From the NCBI GenBank assembly GCA_002069725.1, contig MWBW01000020.1, forward strand, positions 1 to 48,176: a stretch of DNA of 48,176 nucleotides, written 5' to 3'. The translations under genes and the position numbers were made by a program. Below the pieces are notes generated by a model. It did not search any database, had not been told where the DNA came from, and was given only the letters and a program-made list of their open reading frames with translations. The DNA comes from Firmicutes bacterium ADurb.Bin248 (GTDB lineage Bacteria > Bacillota > Clostridia > Christensenellales > CAG-138). Shown one piece after another: positions 29,051 to 37,661 of this stretch. Within the stretch, counting starts at the first letter, position 1, and every line of letters starts with the position of its first letter.

Positions 29051-30408
29051 GCCTCGCCGAAAGGCTGAACAGACACGAGGCGACCCGCGTCGAGTCCGGC
29101 GCGTTTGAAATGTCCCTGCGCGAAATTACGCTCGAGACGCCCGCGCCCGCCGTCGATCCCAAGCGGGAGCAGCAGAACGTCATCGCCGAGCGCGTGCGGC
29201 GCAGCGTCATAGACAAGCTGCACGACAAAAGCGCCGAGCCCAACGAGAAGGACGTCCAGAACGCCATCGAGGAGATCCTCGCCGAATACGCGGACGTCAT
29301 CAACCGCACCGAGCGCACGAAGCTCGCCTACACGCTCTTCACGGAGGTCATGGGTCTCGGCCCTCTCGAGCAGCTGCTTCGCGACCCTTCCATCACCGAA
29401 GTCATGGTCAACGGCCCCAGGCAGGTTTTCGTGGAGCGCGCCGGCAAGCTTTCCCTCACCGAAACCACCTTCCGCGACGACGATCATGTCATGCAGATCG
29501 TCGAGAAGATCGTCAACGCCATGGGACGCCACGTGGACGAGGCAAGCCCTATGGTGGACGCCAGGCTCAAGGACGGCTCGCGCGTGAACATCATCATACC
29601 TCCGCTCTCGCTCGTGGGGCCGGTGATCACGATCCGCAAGTTTTCCAAAAAGCCCTTTACGATCAACGACCTGATCAACTTCGGGAGCCTGACGCCCAAG
29701 ATGGCGAGCTTCCTCGAGGCTTGCGTCAGAGGCAACCTGAACATGATGGTGTCGGGCGGTACCGGCAGCGGTAAAACGACGCTGCTCAACGTACTCTCAA
29801 GCTTCATCCCGGACGGGCAGCGCATCGTGACGCTCGAAGACGCGGCAGAACTCCAGCTCAACCAGCCGCATGTGGTGACGCTCGAGAGCCGCCCGGCGAA
29901 CATGGAGGGCAAGGGCGAAATCTCCATCCGCGACCTTTTGAAGAACGCCCTTCGTATGAGGCCGGACCGCATCATCGTGGGCGAGGTGCGCGGCGGGGAA
30001 GCGCTCGATATGCTCCAGGCCATGAACACGGGCCACGACGGCTCCCTCTCGACCGCGCACGCCAACTCCCCGCGCGACGTCATCGCCCGACTGGAAACCA
30101 TGGTCATGATGACCGGCGCGGAGATGCCCATGATGGCCATCCGCAGCCAGATCACCTCGGCGCTCGACGTCATCGTCCAGCAGTCGCGGCTGCGCGACGG
30201 CTCGCGCCGCGTCACCTCGATTTCGGAGATCACGGGCATGGAGGGCGACACCGTTTCCATGCAGGACATCTTCGTGTACGAAACCGACGGCTCGCGCGAC
30301 GCGCAGGGGCGCTTTGTCGGCCGCTTCCGCCCCACGGGCATACGGCCGCGCTGCATCCAGAAAATCCGTTCCAACGGCGTGGCCGTGAACGACGAATGGT
30401 TTGAGTAG
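29047..30408 (+). CDS. tadA: TadA/CpaF secretion ATPase
   Basis: A 453-residue hexameric ATPase of the type II/IV secretion superfamily that powers Flp pilus extension and, in some Tad systems, retraction. It has the Walker A GGTGSGKTT (237-245), an Asp-box region (LEDAAELQ), a Walker B (RIIVGEVRGGE) and the His-box GHDGSLSTAHANS. The N-terminal domain (ITEVMVNGPRQVFVER) is typical of CpaF. The start ATG overlaps the tadZ stop (ATGA). An N-terminal extension of about 60 residues precedes the conserved region. Confidence 0.93.
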   Translation: MSLAERLNRHEATRVESGAFEMSLREITLETPAPAVDPKREQQNVIAERVRRSVIDKLHDKSAEPNEKDVQNAIEEILAEYADVINRTERTKLAYTLFTEVMGLGPLEQLLRDPSITEVMVNGPRQVFVERAGKLSLTETTFRDDDHVMQIVEKIVNAMGRHVDEASPMVDARLKDGSRVNIIIPPLSLVGPVITIRKFSKKPFTINDLINFGSLTPKMASFLEACVRGNLNMMVSGGTGSGKTTLLNVLSSFIPDGQRIVTLEDAAELQLNQPHVVTLESRPANMEGKGEISIRDLLKNALRMRPDRIIVGEVRGGEALDMLQAMNTGHDGSLSTAHANSPRDVIARLETMVMMTGAEMPMMAIRSQITSALDVIVQQSRLRDGSRRVTSISEITGMEGDTVSMQDIFVYETDGSRDAQGRFVGRFRPTGIRPRCIQKIRSNGVAVNDEWFE

Positions 30409-30416
30409 GTGAAGGC

Positions 30417-31346
30417 ATGGAACTGGTGATTTTCGTTTCGTTTTTAACGCTGTTCATGTTCGTGCTCCTGCTGATCGTGCTCAGGATCGCCTTCAAGAGC
30501 AGGCTGGCCGTCGAGAAGCGGCTCGCCGTGTTCGAGCACAAGCTCGCGCGCGAGGAGATCCGCAAGCGCGTGCGGGATTCCCGCAGGAAGGCGCCCATCA
30601 AGATCTCCCAGCTTCTGCGCGACCAGCTTGCCAGCGCCGGCGTGCCCATGAAGGCGGAGGAGTACATGACGGTGTGGGGCGTGCTCACGATCGGCCCGGC
30701 CATGTTCGCCTCGCTGCTTGGCGCAAAGCTCATGGTCTGCGCGATCCTGGCGGCTACGGGGCTCGCGCTTCCGCCGCTCTACGTCAGGCGCTCGCGCACC
30801 AAGCGCATCAAAGCGTTCGAAAATCAGCTCGGCGACGCGATCATCAACATCAGCAACTGTCTCAAGACGGGCCTTACTTTCCAGCAGGGCATGGCCAATG
30901 TGGCCGATCAGATGCCGCAGCCGATCTCGGTCGAATTCGGGCGCACGCTGCGCGAGATTCAGCTCGGCAACACCGTGGAAACGGCGATGGCGAACCTTTC
31001 GCGCCGCATGCCCAGCCCCGACCTTAAGCTGATGGTCACGGCCATACTGATCGCCCAGCAGGTCGGCGGCAGCCTGAGCGAGGTCATGGACAACATCGCC
31101 CAGACCATACTCGACCGAATCCGCGTCAAGAGGGATGTGCATATGCTCACCTCCCAGGGGCGCATGACGGGGCTCGTCATCGGCTGTCTGCCCATAGGCA
31201 TCGCGCTCGTCCTGTCGATGATCAACCCGAGTTACATGCAGACGTTTTTTACCACGGAACCCGGCAGGATCATGCTGGCCGTCGCGGCGGGCATGGAAAT
31301 CCTGGGCTTCATCTTCATCCGCAAGATGATCGACGTCAAGTATTAA
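30417..31346 (+). CDS. tadB: TadB-like inner-membrane platform protein (T2SF family)
   Basis: A 309-residue membrane protein with one N-terminal transmembrane helix, a pair of helices around residues 85-125, a cytoplasmic T2SF domain (QLGDAIINISNCLKTGLTFQ, then MVTAILIAQQVGGSLSEVMD) and two C-terminal helices. It forms the platform with TadC on which TadA acts. The gene starts 8 bases after tadA. Confidence 0.9.
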   Translation: MELVIFVSFLTLFMFVLLLIVLRIAFKSRLAVEKRLAVFEHKLAREEIRKRVRDSRRKAPIKISQLLRDQLASAGVPMKAEEYMTVWGVLTIGPAMFASLLGAKLMVCAILAATGLALPPLYVRRSRTKRIKAFENQLGDAIINISNCLKTGLTFQQGMANVADQMPQPISVEFGRTLREIQLGNTVETAMANLSRRMPSPDLKLMVTAILIAQQVGGSLSEVMDNIAQTILDRIRVKRDVHMLTSQGRMTGLVIGCLPIGIALVLSMINPSYMQTFFTTEPGRIMLAVAAGMEILGFIFIRKMIDVKY

Positions 31347-31370
31347 GACATTCGGAAAGGAGGGGCGTCC

Positions 31371-32303
31371 ATGGGAATCATGATCATAAGCTGCGCCGCG
31401 TTCGTATTCACGCTGGTGCTCGCGGTGCTCGACGCCCCGCTGAGCAGCCTTAAAGCAAAGGAGAGGCGCGTCAGGGCCATCACCGAGGTCAGCCAGCCCG
31501 TGTTCAACGACCTCGAGGGCAATCTGTTCGAGCGCATGTTCGGCCCGTTCATGCGCAAGATGAAACAGGCGCAGCTCGCCCGCAAGGCGAAGAAAGCGGG
31601 CAAGGGCGGCAACAAGCAGAGCGCGTCGCAGGAAAAGCTCGAGAAAAGGCTGCGCGCGGCCGGCCTGTACATCGAGGCGAGCACCTTCACGGCGATCAAA
31701 CTCGTCACGGTGATCGTGCTGGTCATCGGCGCGCTGATCCTCTCCACCAGCCTCGCGCTCGAGAGCAACATCCGGCTGCTCGTCATCGCGGGGGCGGGCA
31801 TACTCGCGCTTCTCGTGCCGGATCAGGTGGTCAAGGGCATCGCCAAGGCGCGGCAGGACTCGATGAAAAAGCAGCTTCCGGACATGATGGACATACTCAG
31901 CGTCAGCATCGACGCGGGCTTGGGGTTCGACGCCGCGCTCAAGCGCGCCTTGGATAAGTTCACCGGAGCCCTCAAGGAGGAGCTGACCGTCGCCAGCATG
32001 GAGATCTCCATGGGCAAGCCCAGGAGGGACGCGCTCACCGACATGGCGGAGCGCTGCGATATTTCGGAATTCAAGGTGGTCGTCGCCGCCATCGTGCAGA
32101 GCGAGCAGATGGGCACGCCCATCAAGAACGTATTGAAGACCCAGAGCGCGCAGCTTCGCGCGAACCGCAAGCAAATCGCGCAGGAAAAGGGCATGAAGGC
32201 GCCCGTCAAGATGATGATGCCGATGGTGATATTCGTATTCCCGGTGTTGCTGATCATACTCATGGGGCCGACCGTAATGAACATCATAGACGCATTCAAG
32301 TGA
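31371..32303 (+). CDS. tadC: TadC-like inner-membrane platform protein (T2SF family)
   Basis: A 310-residue membrane protein related to TadB. It has an N-terminal helix, a basic cytoplasmic stretch (KKAGKGGNKQSASQEKLEKR), two helices around 105-145, a T2SF domain (LPDMMDILSVSIDAGLGFDA, then VVAAIVQSEQMGTPIKNVL) and a C-terminal helix ending the chain. AAGGAGG precedes the start. It is the last classical Tad gene of the operon. Confidence 0.9.
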   Translation: MGIMIISCAAFVFTLVLAVLDAPLSSLKAKERRVRAITEVSQPVFNDLEGNLFERMFGPFMRKMKQAQLARKAKKAGKGGNKQSASQEKLEKRLRAAGLYIEASTFTAIKLVTVIVLVIGALILSTSLALESNIRLLVIAGAGILALLVPDQVVKGIAKARQDSMKKQLPDMMDILSVSIDAGLGFDAALKRALDKFTGALKEELTVASMEISMGKPRRDALTDMAERCDISEFKVVVAAIVQSEQMGTPIKNVLKTQSAQLRANRKQIAQEKGMKAPVKMMMPMVIFVFPVLLIILMGPTVMNIIDAFK

Positions 32304-32307
32304 GGGC

Positions 32308-32670
32308 ATGAGTATGAGGCGCGTAAAGGCTTTTTCAAACGGATCATTCGTCGCGGAAGCGGACGTGGCGGAAAACTTCTTCACCCGCCTGCGCGGGCTG
32401 ATGGGCAAGTCGCCAATCAGGAGGGCGCTGTGGATCGTGCCGTGCTCAGATATACACACCTTCAACATGCGCGAGGACATAGACGTTGTGTTCCTCTCGA
32501 GGCAAAGCGAGGTCCTTCGCATCATCGAGGCGATGCCGAAGAACAGGACGAGCGGAAAGGTCAGGGGCGCGCACTCCGTGCTCGAACTGCCGGCCCACAC
32601 GCTCCGCAGCCGGAATTTACTGGACATCAGCACGATCGAGTTCGTGAGGGAGGGGCATTATGGCGGATAA
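32308..32670 (+). CDS. DUF192 family protein
   Basis: A 120-residue protein with the DUF192 pattern: AENFFTRLRGLMGK, then CSDIHTFNMREDIDVVFL and a late GAHSVLELPAHT. Most DUF192 proteins carry a signal peptide, but this one begins directly with the domain and appears cytoplasmic. DUF192 genes occur next to Tad genes in several bacteria, to my recollection, with no proven role. It starts 4 bases after tadC and overlaps the coiled-coil gene by 11 bases, so it belongs to the same operon. A start at the second ATG (32314) is equally possible. Confidence 0.85.
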   Translation: MSMRRVKAFSNGSFVAEADVAENFFTRLRGLMGKSPIRRALWIVPCSDIHTFNMREDIDVVFLSRQSEVLRIIEAMPKNRTSGKVRGAHSVLELPAHTLRSRNLLDISTIEFVREGHYGG

Positions 32671-34708
32671 GCACGACGAAGTAACCAAGCTTCGCGCGGA
32701 TATGAGCATCGCGCCCAAGCGGCCGGAATTCGGTTCCGCCGTCGGCGGGTACAACCGCACGGAGGTGAACAGATATCTCGACGAGCAGAACGCCAACGCC
32801 GAAGCGCTCAAGCGCGTGTTCTACGAAAAGACGCAGGAGCTGCGCGACGAGCTTTCCCTGCTTGCCGAGGAAAACCGCAGGCTCCGCAACGCTATGGACG
32901 ACATCACGCCCATGGCCGCGGCGTCCTCGGAGGCCGCGGAGCACGCCGGTGAGGAAACGCGCAAGGCCATCGTCGCACAGGTGGCGGGCATACTCAAGGC
33001 CAAGCACGAGGCGGAGCTCGCCTCGCGGGACGACCGCCTGCGCTCCGTCGCCAGGTCCCTCGAGGATGCGCGTGCCGAAGCCGCGCGCTACGCGGCGCTG
33101 CTCAACGGCAAGCAGGCGCAGATCGACAGCCTGAACGACGCGCTCAGCGAAAAGGAAGCCATGCTCGGCAGCGCAAGCGGCCGGGACGACGCCGCCTTCG
33201 CCGAGAAAGAAGCCGAGCTCGAAACGCTCCGCCGCGCCCACGCGGCCGTGCTCGCCGAAAAGGAGGTCATCCTCGGGGAATACCGGCGCGTGGACGCCTC
33301 CCTCGCCGCGCTTCGCGAGGAGTACGACAAGTTCAACCGCAGCCACCTGAGCGAGCTTGCGGAAAAGGAAAACGAGCTCGAGCAGCTCAGGCTCGAGTAT
33401 GCCGGCGACGCCGGAGCCCGCGAGGAGCTCGAACGGCTCGTGAGCGCCCATGCCGAAACGCTCGCCGTCAAAGAAAGCGAGCTCGAGCAGCTCAGGTACG
33501 CCATGCGGGAAGCCGCCGCCGCCAGCGAAAACGAGCTCGAGCAGCTCCGGCGCTCCATGCAGGAAGCTGCCGCCGCCAGCGAAGGCGAGCTCGAGCAGCT
33601 CCGGCACTCTATGCAGGAAGCTGTCGCCGCGAAAGAAAACGAGCTCGAACAGCTCCGGCGCGCCATGCAGGAAACCGCCGCCGCGAAAGAAAGCGAGCTC
33701 GAACAGCTCAGGCGCTCCATACAGGAAGTTACCGCCGCGAAAGAAAGCGAGCTCGAACAGCTCAGGCGCGCCATGCGGGAAGCCGTCGAAGCCCAGGACG
33801 AGGAAATCGCGCGGCTTCGGGAGTACGCGGCCTCCGCGAACGGCAGCGCGGAGCAGGCCGCGCGGATCGGGCAGCTCGAGAACGCGCTGGCCGAACGCGA
33901 AACGGCGTTTGCCGAGCTCAAGCGCATCAACGCCGCCGCGCTCGCCGACAAGGAGCTCGCGCTCGAGCAGCTCAGGCAGGAGAACGCCTTCGCCCTCGCC
34001 GAGAAGGAGCAGAAGATCGAGGAATTGCGCCGCGTGAACGCCACGGCTCTCGCCGAGAAGGAAGCGCGCTTCGAGGAACTCAGGCGCAACAACGGCTCGC
34101 TGCTCGCGGGCAAGGACGCCGAGATCGAATCCCTCAAGCGGGAGATCGGCAGCCGGGACGAGCGCATCAATTCCTACACTTTTGTGCTCGCGGGCAGCGA
34201 CGCCCGCGCCGCGGAGCTGGCGGCCTCGCTCAACGCGAGGAAGGAGGAGATCGCCTCCCTCAACGAGCTCATCGAAAAGAAGAACGCGGTCATCGCGGCC
34301 TTCAACAGCGAGCTTTCGGAGATGCGCACCGACGTGCGCGACGCGCGCGCCGCGCTCGCCCGCGCCAGGGAACGCAGCGAGGCGCTTGAGGGCGAGCTCG
34401 CCGCCAGACGTAACGACCCGACGCCCGAGCTCCTCACACGCAAGGAAAACGAGCTTTCCCTGCTCAACGAGCGGCTCGCCCGGCGCGAGAGCGACGCGCG
34501 CAGGAGCGAGGACGAGATCATCCAGCTTCGCACCGCGCTCGCCGAAAAGGAAAACGAGATGAACCGCCTGCGCAACGCCATCAACGACATCGCGCGCATC
34601 AAGGAGCAGCTGGATATGCCCGCGGAGGACGAGAAGGCGGAGGCCGCCCGCAAGGAGAAGGAAGCCTGCCGCATCATCGTGCCCAACTTCAGCAACGTCA
34701 CAAGATAA
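32660..34708 (+). CDS. DivIVA-like long coiled-coil protein with 18-residue repeats
   Basis: A 682-residue soluble protein. The N-terminus contains FGSAVGGYNRTEVNRYLDEQ (about residues 24-43), which resembles the DivIVA membrane-curvature-binding motif (F...GY...EV..FL), followed by an initial coiled coil. The rest is almost continuous heptad-like helix rich in Glu, Arg, Leu and Ala. Six tandem 18-residue repeats (residues 272-379, unit ENELEQLRRSMQEAAAAS) lie in the middle. The C-terminus is EACRIIVPNFSNVTR. No enzyme domain or membrane segment is visible. Overlap with the DUF192 gene places it in the Tad operon, suggesting a polar or septal scaffold for pilus assembly; this is inference. 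Confidence 0.75.
   Translation: MADKHDEVTKLRADMSIAPKRPEFGSAVGGYNRTEVNRYLDEQNANAEALKRVFYEKTQELRDELSLLAEENRRLRNAMDDITPMAAASSEAAEHAGEETRKAIVAQVAGILKAKHEAELASRDDRLRSVARSLEDARAEAARYAALLNGKQAQIDSLNDALSEKEAMLGSASGRDDAAFAEKEAELETLRRAHAAVLAEKEVILGEYRRVDASLAALREEYDKFNRSHLSELAEKENELEQLRLEYAGDAGAREELERLVSAHAETLAVKESELEQLRYAMREAAAASENELEQLRRSMQEAAAASEGELEQLRHSMQEAVAAKENELEQLRRAMQETAAAKESELEQLRRSIQEVTAAKESELEQLRRAMREAVEAQDEEIARLREYAASANGSAEQAARIGQLENALAERETAFAELKRINAAALADKELALEQLRQENAFALAEKEQKIEELRRVNATALAEKEARFEELRRNNGSLLAGKDAEIESLKREIGSRDERINSYTFVLAGSDARAAELAASLNARKEEIASLNELIEKKNAVIAAFNSELSEMRTDVRDARAALARARERSEALEGELAARRNDPTPELLTRKENELSLLNERLARRESDARRSEDEIIQLRTALAEKENEMNRLRNAINDIARIKEQLDMPAEDEKAEAARKEKEACRIIVPNFSNVTR
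33473..33796 (+). repeat. Six tandem 54-bp coding repeats
   Basis: Six in-frame copies of a 54-bp unit encode 18-residue segments with the invariant core ELEQLR. Units 4-6 are most alike at DNA level (GAAAGAAAGCGAGCTCGAAC-type), which points to recent expansion. Confidence 0.88.
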
Positions 34709-34748
34709 CGATAAGCTGGCAGCCTCTAAAAACCCAAGCTGAAACAGG

Positions 34749-34788
34749 AAACGGGGAATTCTCGCAAAAGCCAGGGAATTCCCCGTTT
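34749..34788. terminator. Long hairpin between convergent operons
   Basis: AAACGGGGAATTC (34749-34761) and GAATTCCCCGTTT (34776-34788) form a perfect 13-bp stem with a 14-base loop. The T tract is only three bases on the plus strand, and the stem is symmetrical, so it could end both the Tad operon and the minus-strand rmuC transcript. Confidence 0.7.
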
Positions 34789-34887
34789 AAGCCGCTCCCA
34801 AGAAGGAATGTTATCCCGAAGCCGCGGCGCGGCTAGATCAGCGTAAACAACGCAACCTCGAATATATTGGCTGCCGATTGACAATTA

Positions 34888-36153
34888 TCAACTCTCCATC
34901 GCCTCGTCCTCGCTCTCGAGCTCCGCGCCCGCGAGCACCCTGGGCGCCTCGGCCTCCGGCAGGGATTCCACGCCGCGGAGCGTGCGCTTGATGCTGCGCG
35001 TGCGGCGGCCGATGAGCGTGTCGAGGTCGCCGTGCACGCGGTCGAGCCGCTTCTGCGCGCTGTCGAGCACCTCCTCGAAGCGGTCGAACTCGGTTTTGAC
35101 CGCGCCGAGCACGCGCCAGACCTCGCCGCTTCGCCTCTGTATGGCGACCGTGCGAAAGCCCATCTGCAAGCTGTTCAGGAACGCCGCCATGGTGCTCGGC
35201 CCCGCGACGTTGACGCGGAACTCGCGCTGCAGCGTTTCCACCATGCCCAGCTTCACCACCTCGGCGTAAAGCCCCTCCGTGGGCAGGAACATCACGGCGA
35301 ACTCCGTGGTTTCCGGCGGGCGGACGTATTTGGTTTTGATGTCCCGCGCGAAGCCGCGCACGCGCGATTTGAGCTGTTCCTGCGCGGATTTGACCGCCTC
35401 GGGCCTGCCGCTCTCGTAGGCGTCGTTGAGCGCGAGGTACGCGTCCATGGGGAACTTCGAGTCGATGGGCAGCAGCACGCTCTCGCCGTCCTCGGCGGGC
35501 AGCCTGACCGCGAATTCCACGCGCTCGCTCGCGCCCTTTTTAACGGGCGCGTCGGTCAGATACTGCTCGGGGGTCAGTATTTCGGAAAGGATCGCGCCGA
35601 GCTGGATCTCGCCGAGCATGCCGCGCGTCTTGACGTTCGAGAGCACCTTGGAAAGGTCGCCCACGCCCGCGGCGAGGGTCTGCATCTCGCCCAACCCCTT
35701 GTAGACCTGCTCGAGCCGGTCGCTGACGAGCGCGAAGGACTGCGTGAGCCTCTCCTCGAGCGTCTTTTGCAGCTTCTCGTCGACCACGCCGCGCATTTCG
35801 TCGAGCCGCCTGCCGTTGTCCTCCTGCAGGAGGCGAAGCTGCCGCTCGACGGTCTGCCGGATGTTCTCGAGCTTCTGCTCGTTCTCGAGGGAGAAGGTCT
35901 TGAAGCGCTCCTCCTGCGAGAGCGCGGCGCGGTGCTGCTCGTTGAGCAGCGCCTGGCCGAGGCCGTGGACGCTTCGCTGCGTCGCCTCGGCAAGCTCCGT
36001 GCGCATCAGGCGAAGGCTCTCCTGCGTTTCGCGGCGCGCTTCAACAAGCGCTTGCGCCTCGCGCGCGCGGCGCGTCATCAGCGCGGCGAGCAAGGCCGCA
36101 TTGAGCAGCGCGAGGAGGATCAGGATGATGAGCAAGATCGTATCCGTTTCCAT
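34888..36153 (-). CDS. rmuC: RmuC family protein (DNA recombination-associated)
   Basis: A 421-residue protein with one N-terminal membrane helix (ILLIILILLALLNAALLAAL), a long coiled coil (about 30-150) and the RmuC nuclease-like domain: KTRGMLGEIQLGAIL, LPIDSKFPMDAYL, TTEFAVMFLPTEGLYAEV and NVAGPSTMAAFLNSLQMGF. RmuC restricts DNA inversions at short repeats in Escherichia coli; the exact reaction is not settled. AAGGAGG lies before the ATG. It is 42 bases downstream of the ECF S component gene on the same strand. Confidence 0.93.
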   Translation of the reverse strand: METDTILLIILILLALLNAALLAALMTRRAREAQALVEARRETQESLRLMRTELAEATQRSVHGLGQALLNEQHRAALSQEERFKTFSLENEQKLENIRQTVERQLRLLQEDNGRRLDEMRGVVDEKLQKTLEERLTQSFALVSDRLEQVYKGLGEMQTLAAGVGDLSKVLSNVKTRGMLGEIQLGAILSEILTPEQYLTDAPVKKGASERVEFAVRLPAEDGESVLLPIDSKFPMDAYLALNDAYESGRPEAVKSAQEQLKSRVRGFARDIKTKYVRPPETTEFAVMFLPTEGLYAEVVKLGMVETLQREFRVNVAGPSTMAAFLNSLQMGFRTVAIQRRSGEVWRVLGAVKTEFDRFEEVLDSAQKRLDRVHGDLDTLIGRRTRSIKRTLRGVESLPEAEAPRVLAGAELESEDEAMES

Positions 36154-36195
36154 ACGCCCTCCTTTATTCGGTTGATGGCGAAGCCGTTTCTATGA

Positions 36196-36684
36196 CTACT
36201 TCGCGTCGAGGCGCAGCTTCTCCATGAAGGTGATCAGCACATAGCCGAGCGACGCGCCCACGGCGGCCTGCACGAGGTTGAAGGGCAGGTTCACGAGCGC
36301 GGCGGCGAGGCTGCCGCTCACGAACACGCTCTCGAACACGAGGTAGCCGCCCGCGATGAAGACGCCGCAGCCCAAGAGGCCCAACAGGCGCCAGCCGCCC
36401 TTCGCGCGCCTTAATATAAGCAGCGCGAACAGCGCCGCGAGCCCCTTGATGAGGAACGTCGCCGGGGCGTAGAGCGTATAGGCGAGTATGACGTCCGCGA
36501 GCGCGCTGCCCAGCGCCGCCGCGGCGACGCCCCAGACGCCGCCCACGGCGGCGGCGGCCGCGTAGACCCCCGCGTCGCCGAGGTTGATGTAGCCCTGGCT
36601 CATGGGGATCGGGAGAACGATGAGCGTCAGCGCGAGCACGATGGCCGTCATCAGCGCCGCGCGCACAAGCCGGGAGGTATTCAT
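36196..36684 (-). CDS. ECF transporter S component
   Basis: A 162-residue membrane protein with about five or six helices. The motif GYINLGDAGVYAAAAAVGG and the segment GSALADVILAYTLYAPATFL match S components of the PF07155 type, which capture a vitamin or precursor outside the cell. Members are annotated for hydroxymethylpyrimidine or other substrates; the substrate here is unknown. It shares the operon with ecfT/A2/A1 and can use that energy-coupling module. Its ATG overlaps the stop of the dehydrogenase gene. Confidence 0.87.
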   Translation of the reverse strand: MNTSRLVRAALMTAIVLALTLIVLPIPMSQGYINLGDAGVYAAAAAVGGVWGVAAAALGSALADVILAYTLYAPATFLIKGLAALFALLILRRAKGGWRLLGLLGCGVFIAGGYLVFESVFVSGSLAAALVNLPFNLVQAAVGASLGYVLITFMEKLRLDAK

Positions 36685-37661
36685 TGGATTGCGTCCTTTC
36701 CGCCGTCGTATTTGTCGAGCCGGTAGCCCGTTTCGGGATTGACGAGGTTGATCAGGGGCTTGCCGGCGAGAAGGCGTTTGATGTTTTCGCAGGCGATCAT
36801 CACCATGCGGTCGTGCGTTTGCCGCAGGTGGAAGAAGCCCGATACGTGCGGGGTGATCAAACAGCCTTCGAGCGCCCAGAGCCGATGCCCGGGCGGCAGG
36901 GGCTCGGGGTCCGTCACGTCGAGCCCGGCGCGGATGCCGCGCGCTTCTATGGCGTCCGCGAGCGCGTCCTGGTCAATGGCGCTTCCGCGCCCGACGTTCA
37001 ATACGATCGCGCCGTCCTTCAACAGAGCGATGCGCCGCCGGTCGAGTATGCGCGCCGTTTCCGGCGTGCCGGGAAGGGCCAGCGCGAGCACGTCCGCGCG
37101 GGGGAGCACCGAGTCCAGCGCGTCCGCCAGCACGAGCTCGTCCACGCAGCCGGGCTTGTTCGCGTCCGTTCGCCGTACGCCTATGGTGTACGCCCCGAGC
37201 GCCCTGCACTTCCCGGCGAACGAAGCGCCGATGTCCCCGAGGCCGAGCGCGACCACAATCGCCCCTTCGAGGGAAGTCACGCCACCCATGTCCTTCCATT
37301 CGCGCTTCGCCTGGTTGTCGCGGTACTGGTGCAGCCGCTTCATGAGCGTGAGCGCCGTCGCGAGCAGGTGCTCGCCGATCGCCAGGCCGAACGCGCCCGT
37401 GGTGTTCGCGAGGGCGCAGCCCGCGGGAAGAGCGGGAAGATATCCGTCCGTGCCCGCCGTGAAAAGCTGGAGAAGCTTCAGCCGTCCGGCCGATGCGAGC
37501 AGCGCGGGCTTCACGTTGCCAAAGAGGATATCGACGTGCGCGAGGTCGGCCTCCGTCGCCTGCTCCGCTTCTTTATAGGCGATGTCCGCTCCGGGCGCGG
37601 CTTGTGAAAGCATGTTTTTATGCGCCTCGTCGCAGGGCACCGTCACCAGTATGTTTGGCAT
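36681..37661 (-). CDS. D-2-hydroxyacid dehydrogenase family protein
   Basis: A 326-residue NAD(P)-dependent oxidoreductase. The dinucleotide-binding loop is GLGDIGASFAGKCRALGA. The catalytic set is present: Arg in NVGRGSAID, Glu in DVTDPEPLP, and His in TPHVSGF. It probably reduces a 2-keto acid or oxidises a 2-hydroxy acid; the substrate cannot be read. The start overlaps truA by 19 bases and the end overlaps the S component gene by 4 bases, so it is co-translated with both. Such a gene between truA and an S component is not part of the common ecf-truA order. Confidence 0.9.
   Translation of the reverse strand: MPNILVTVPCDEAHKNMLSQAAPGADIAYKEAEQATEADLAHVDILFGNVKPALLASAGRLKLLQLFTAGTDGYLPALPAGCALANTTGAFGLAIGEHLLATALTLMKRLHQYRDNQAKREWKDMGGVTSLEGAIVVALGLGDIGASFAGKCRALGAYTIGVRRTDANKPGCVDELVLADALDSVLPRADVLALALPGTPETARILDRRRIALLKDGAIVLNVGRGSAIDQDALADAIEARGIRAGLDVTDPEPLPPGHRLWALEGCLITPHVSGFFHLRQTHDRMVMIACENIKRLLAGKPLINLVNPETGYRLDKYDGGKDAIQ

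Noticed and set aside
33473..33796. CRISPR-like array
   Set aside because: The repeats are contiguous, in frame and coding for an 18-residue coiled-coil unit, with no unique spacers.
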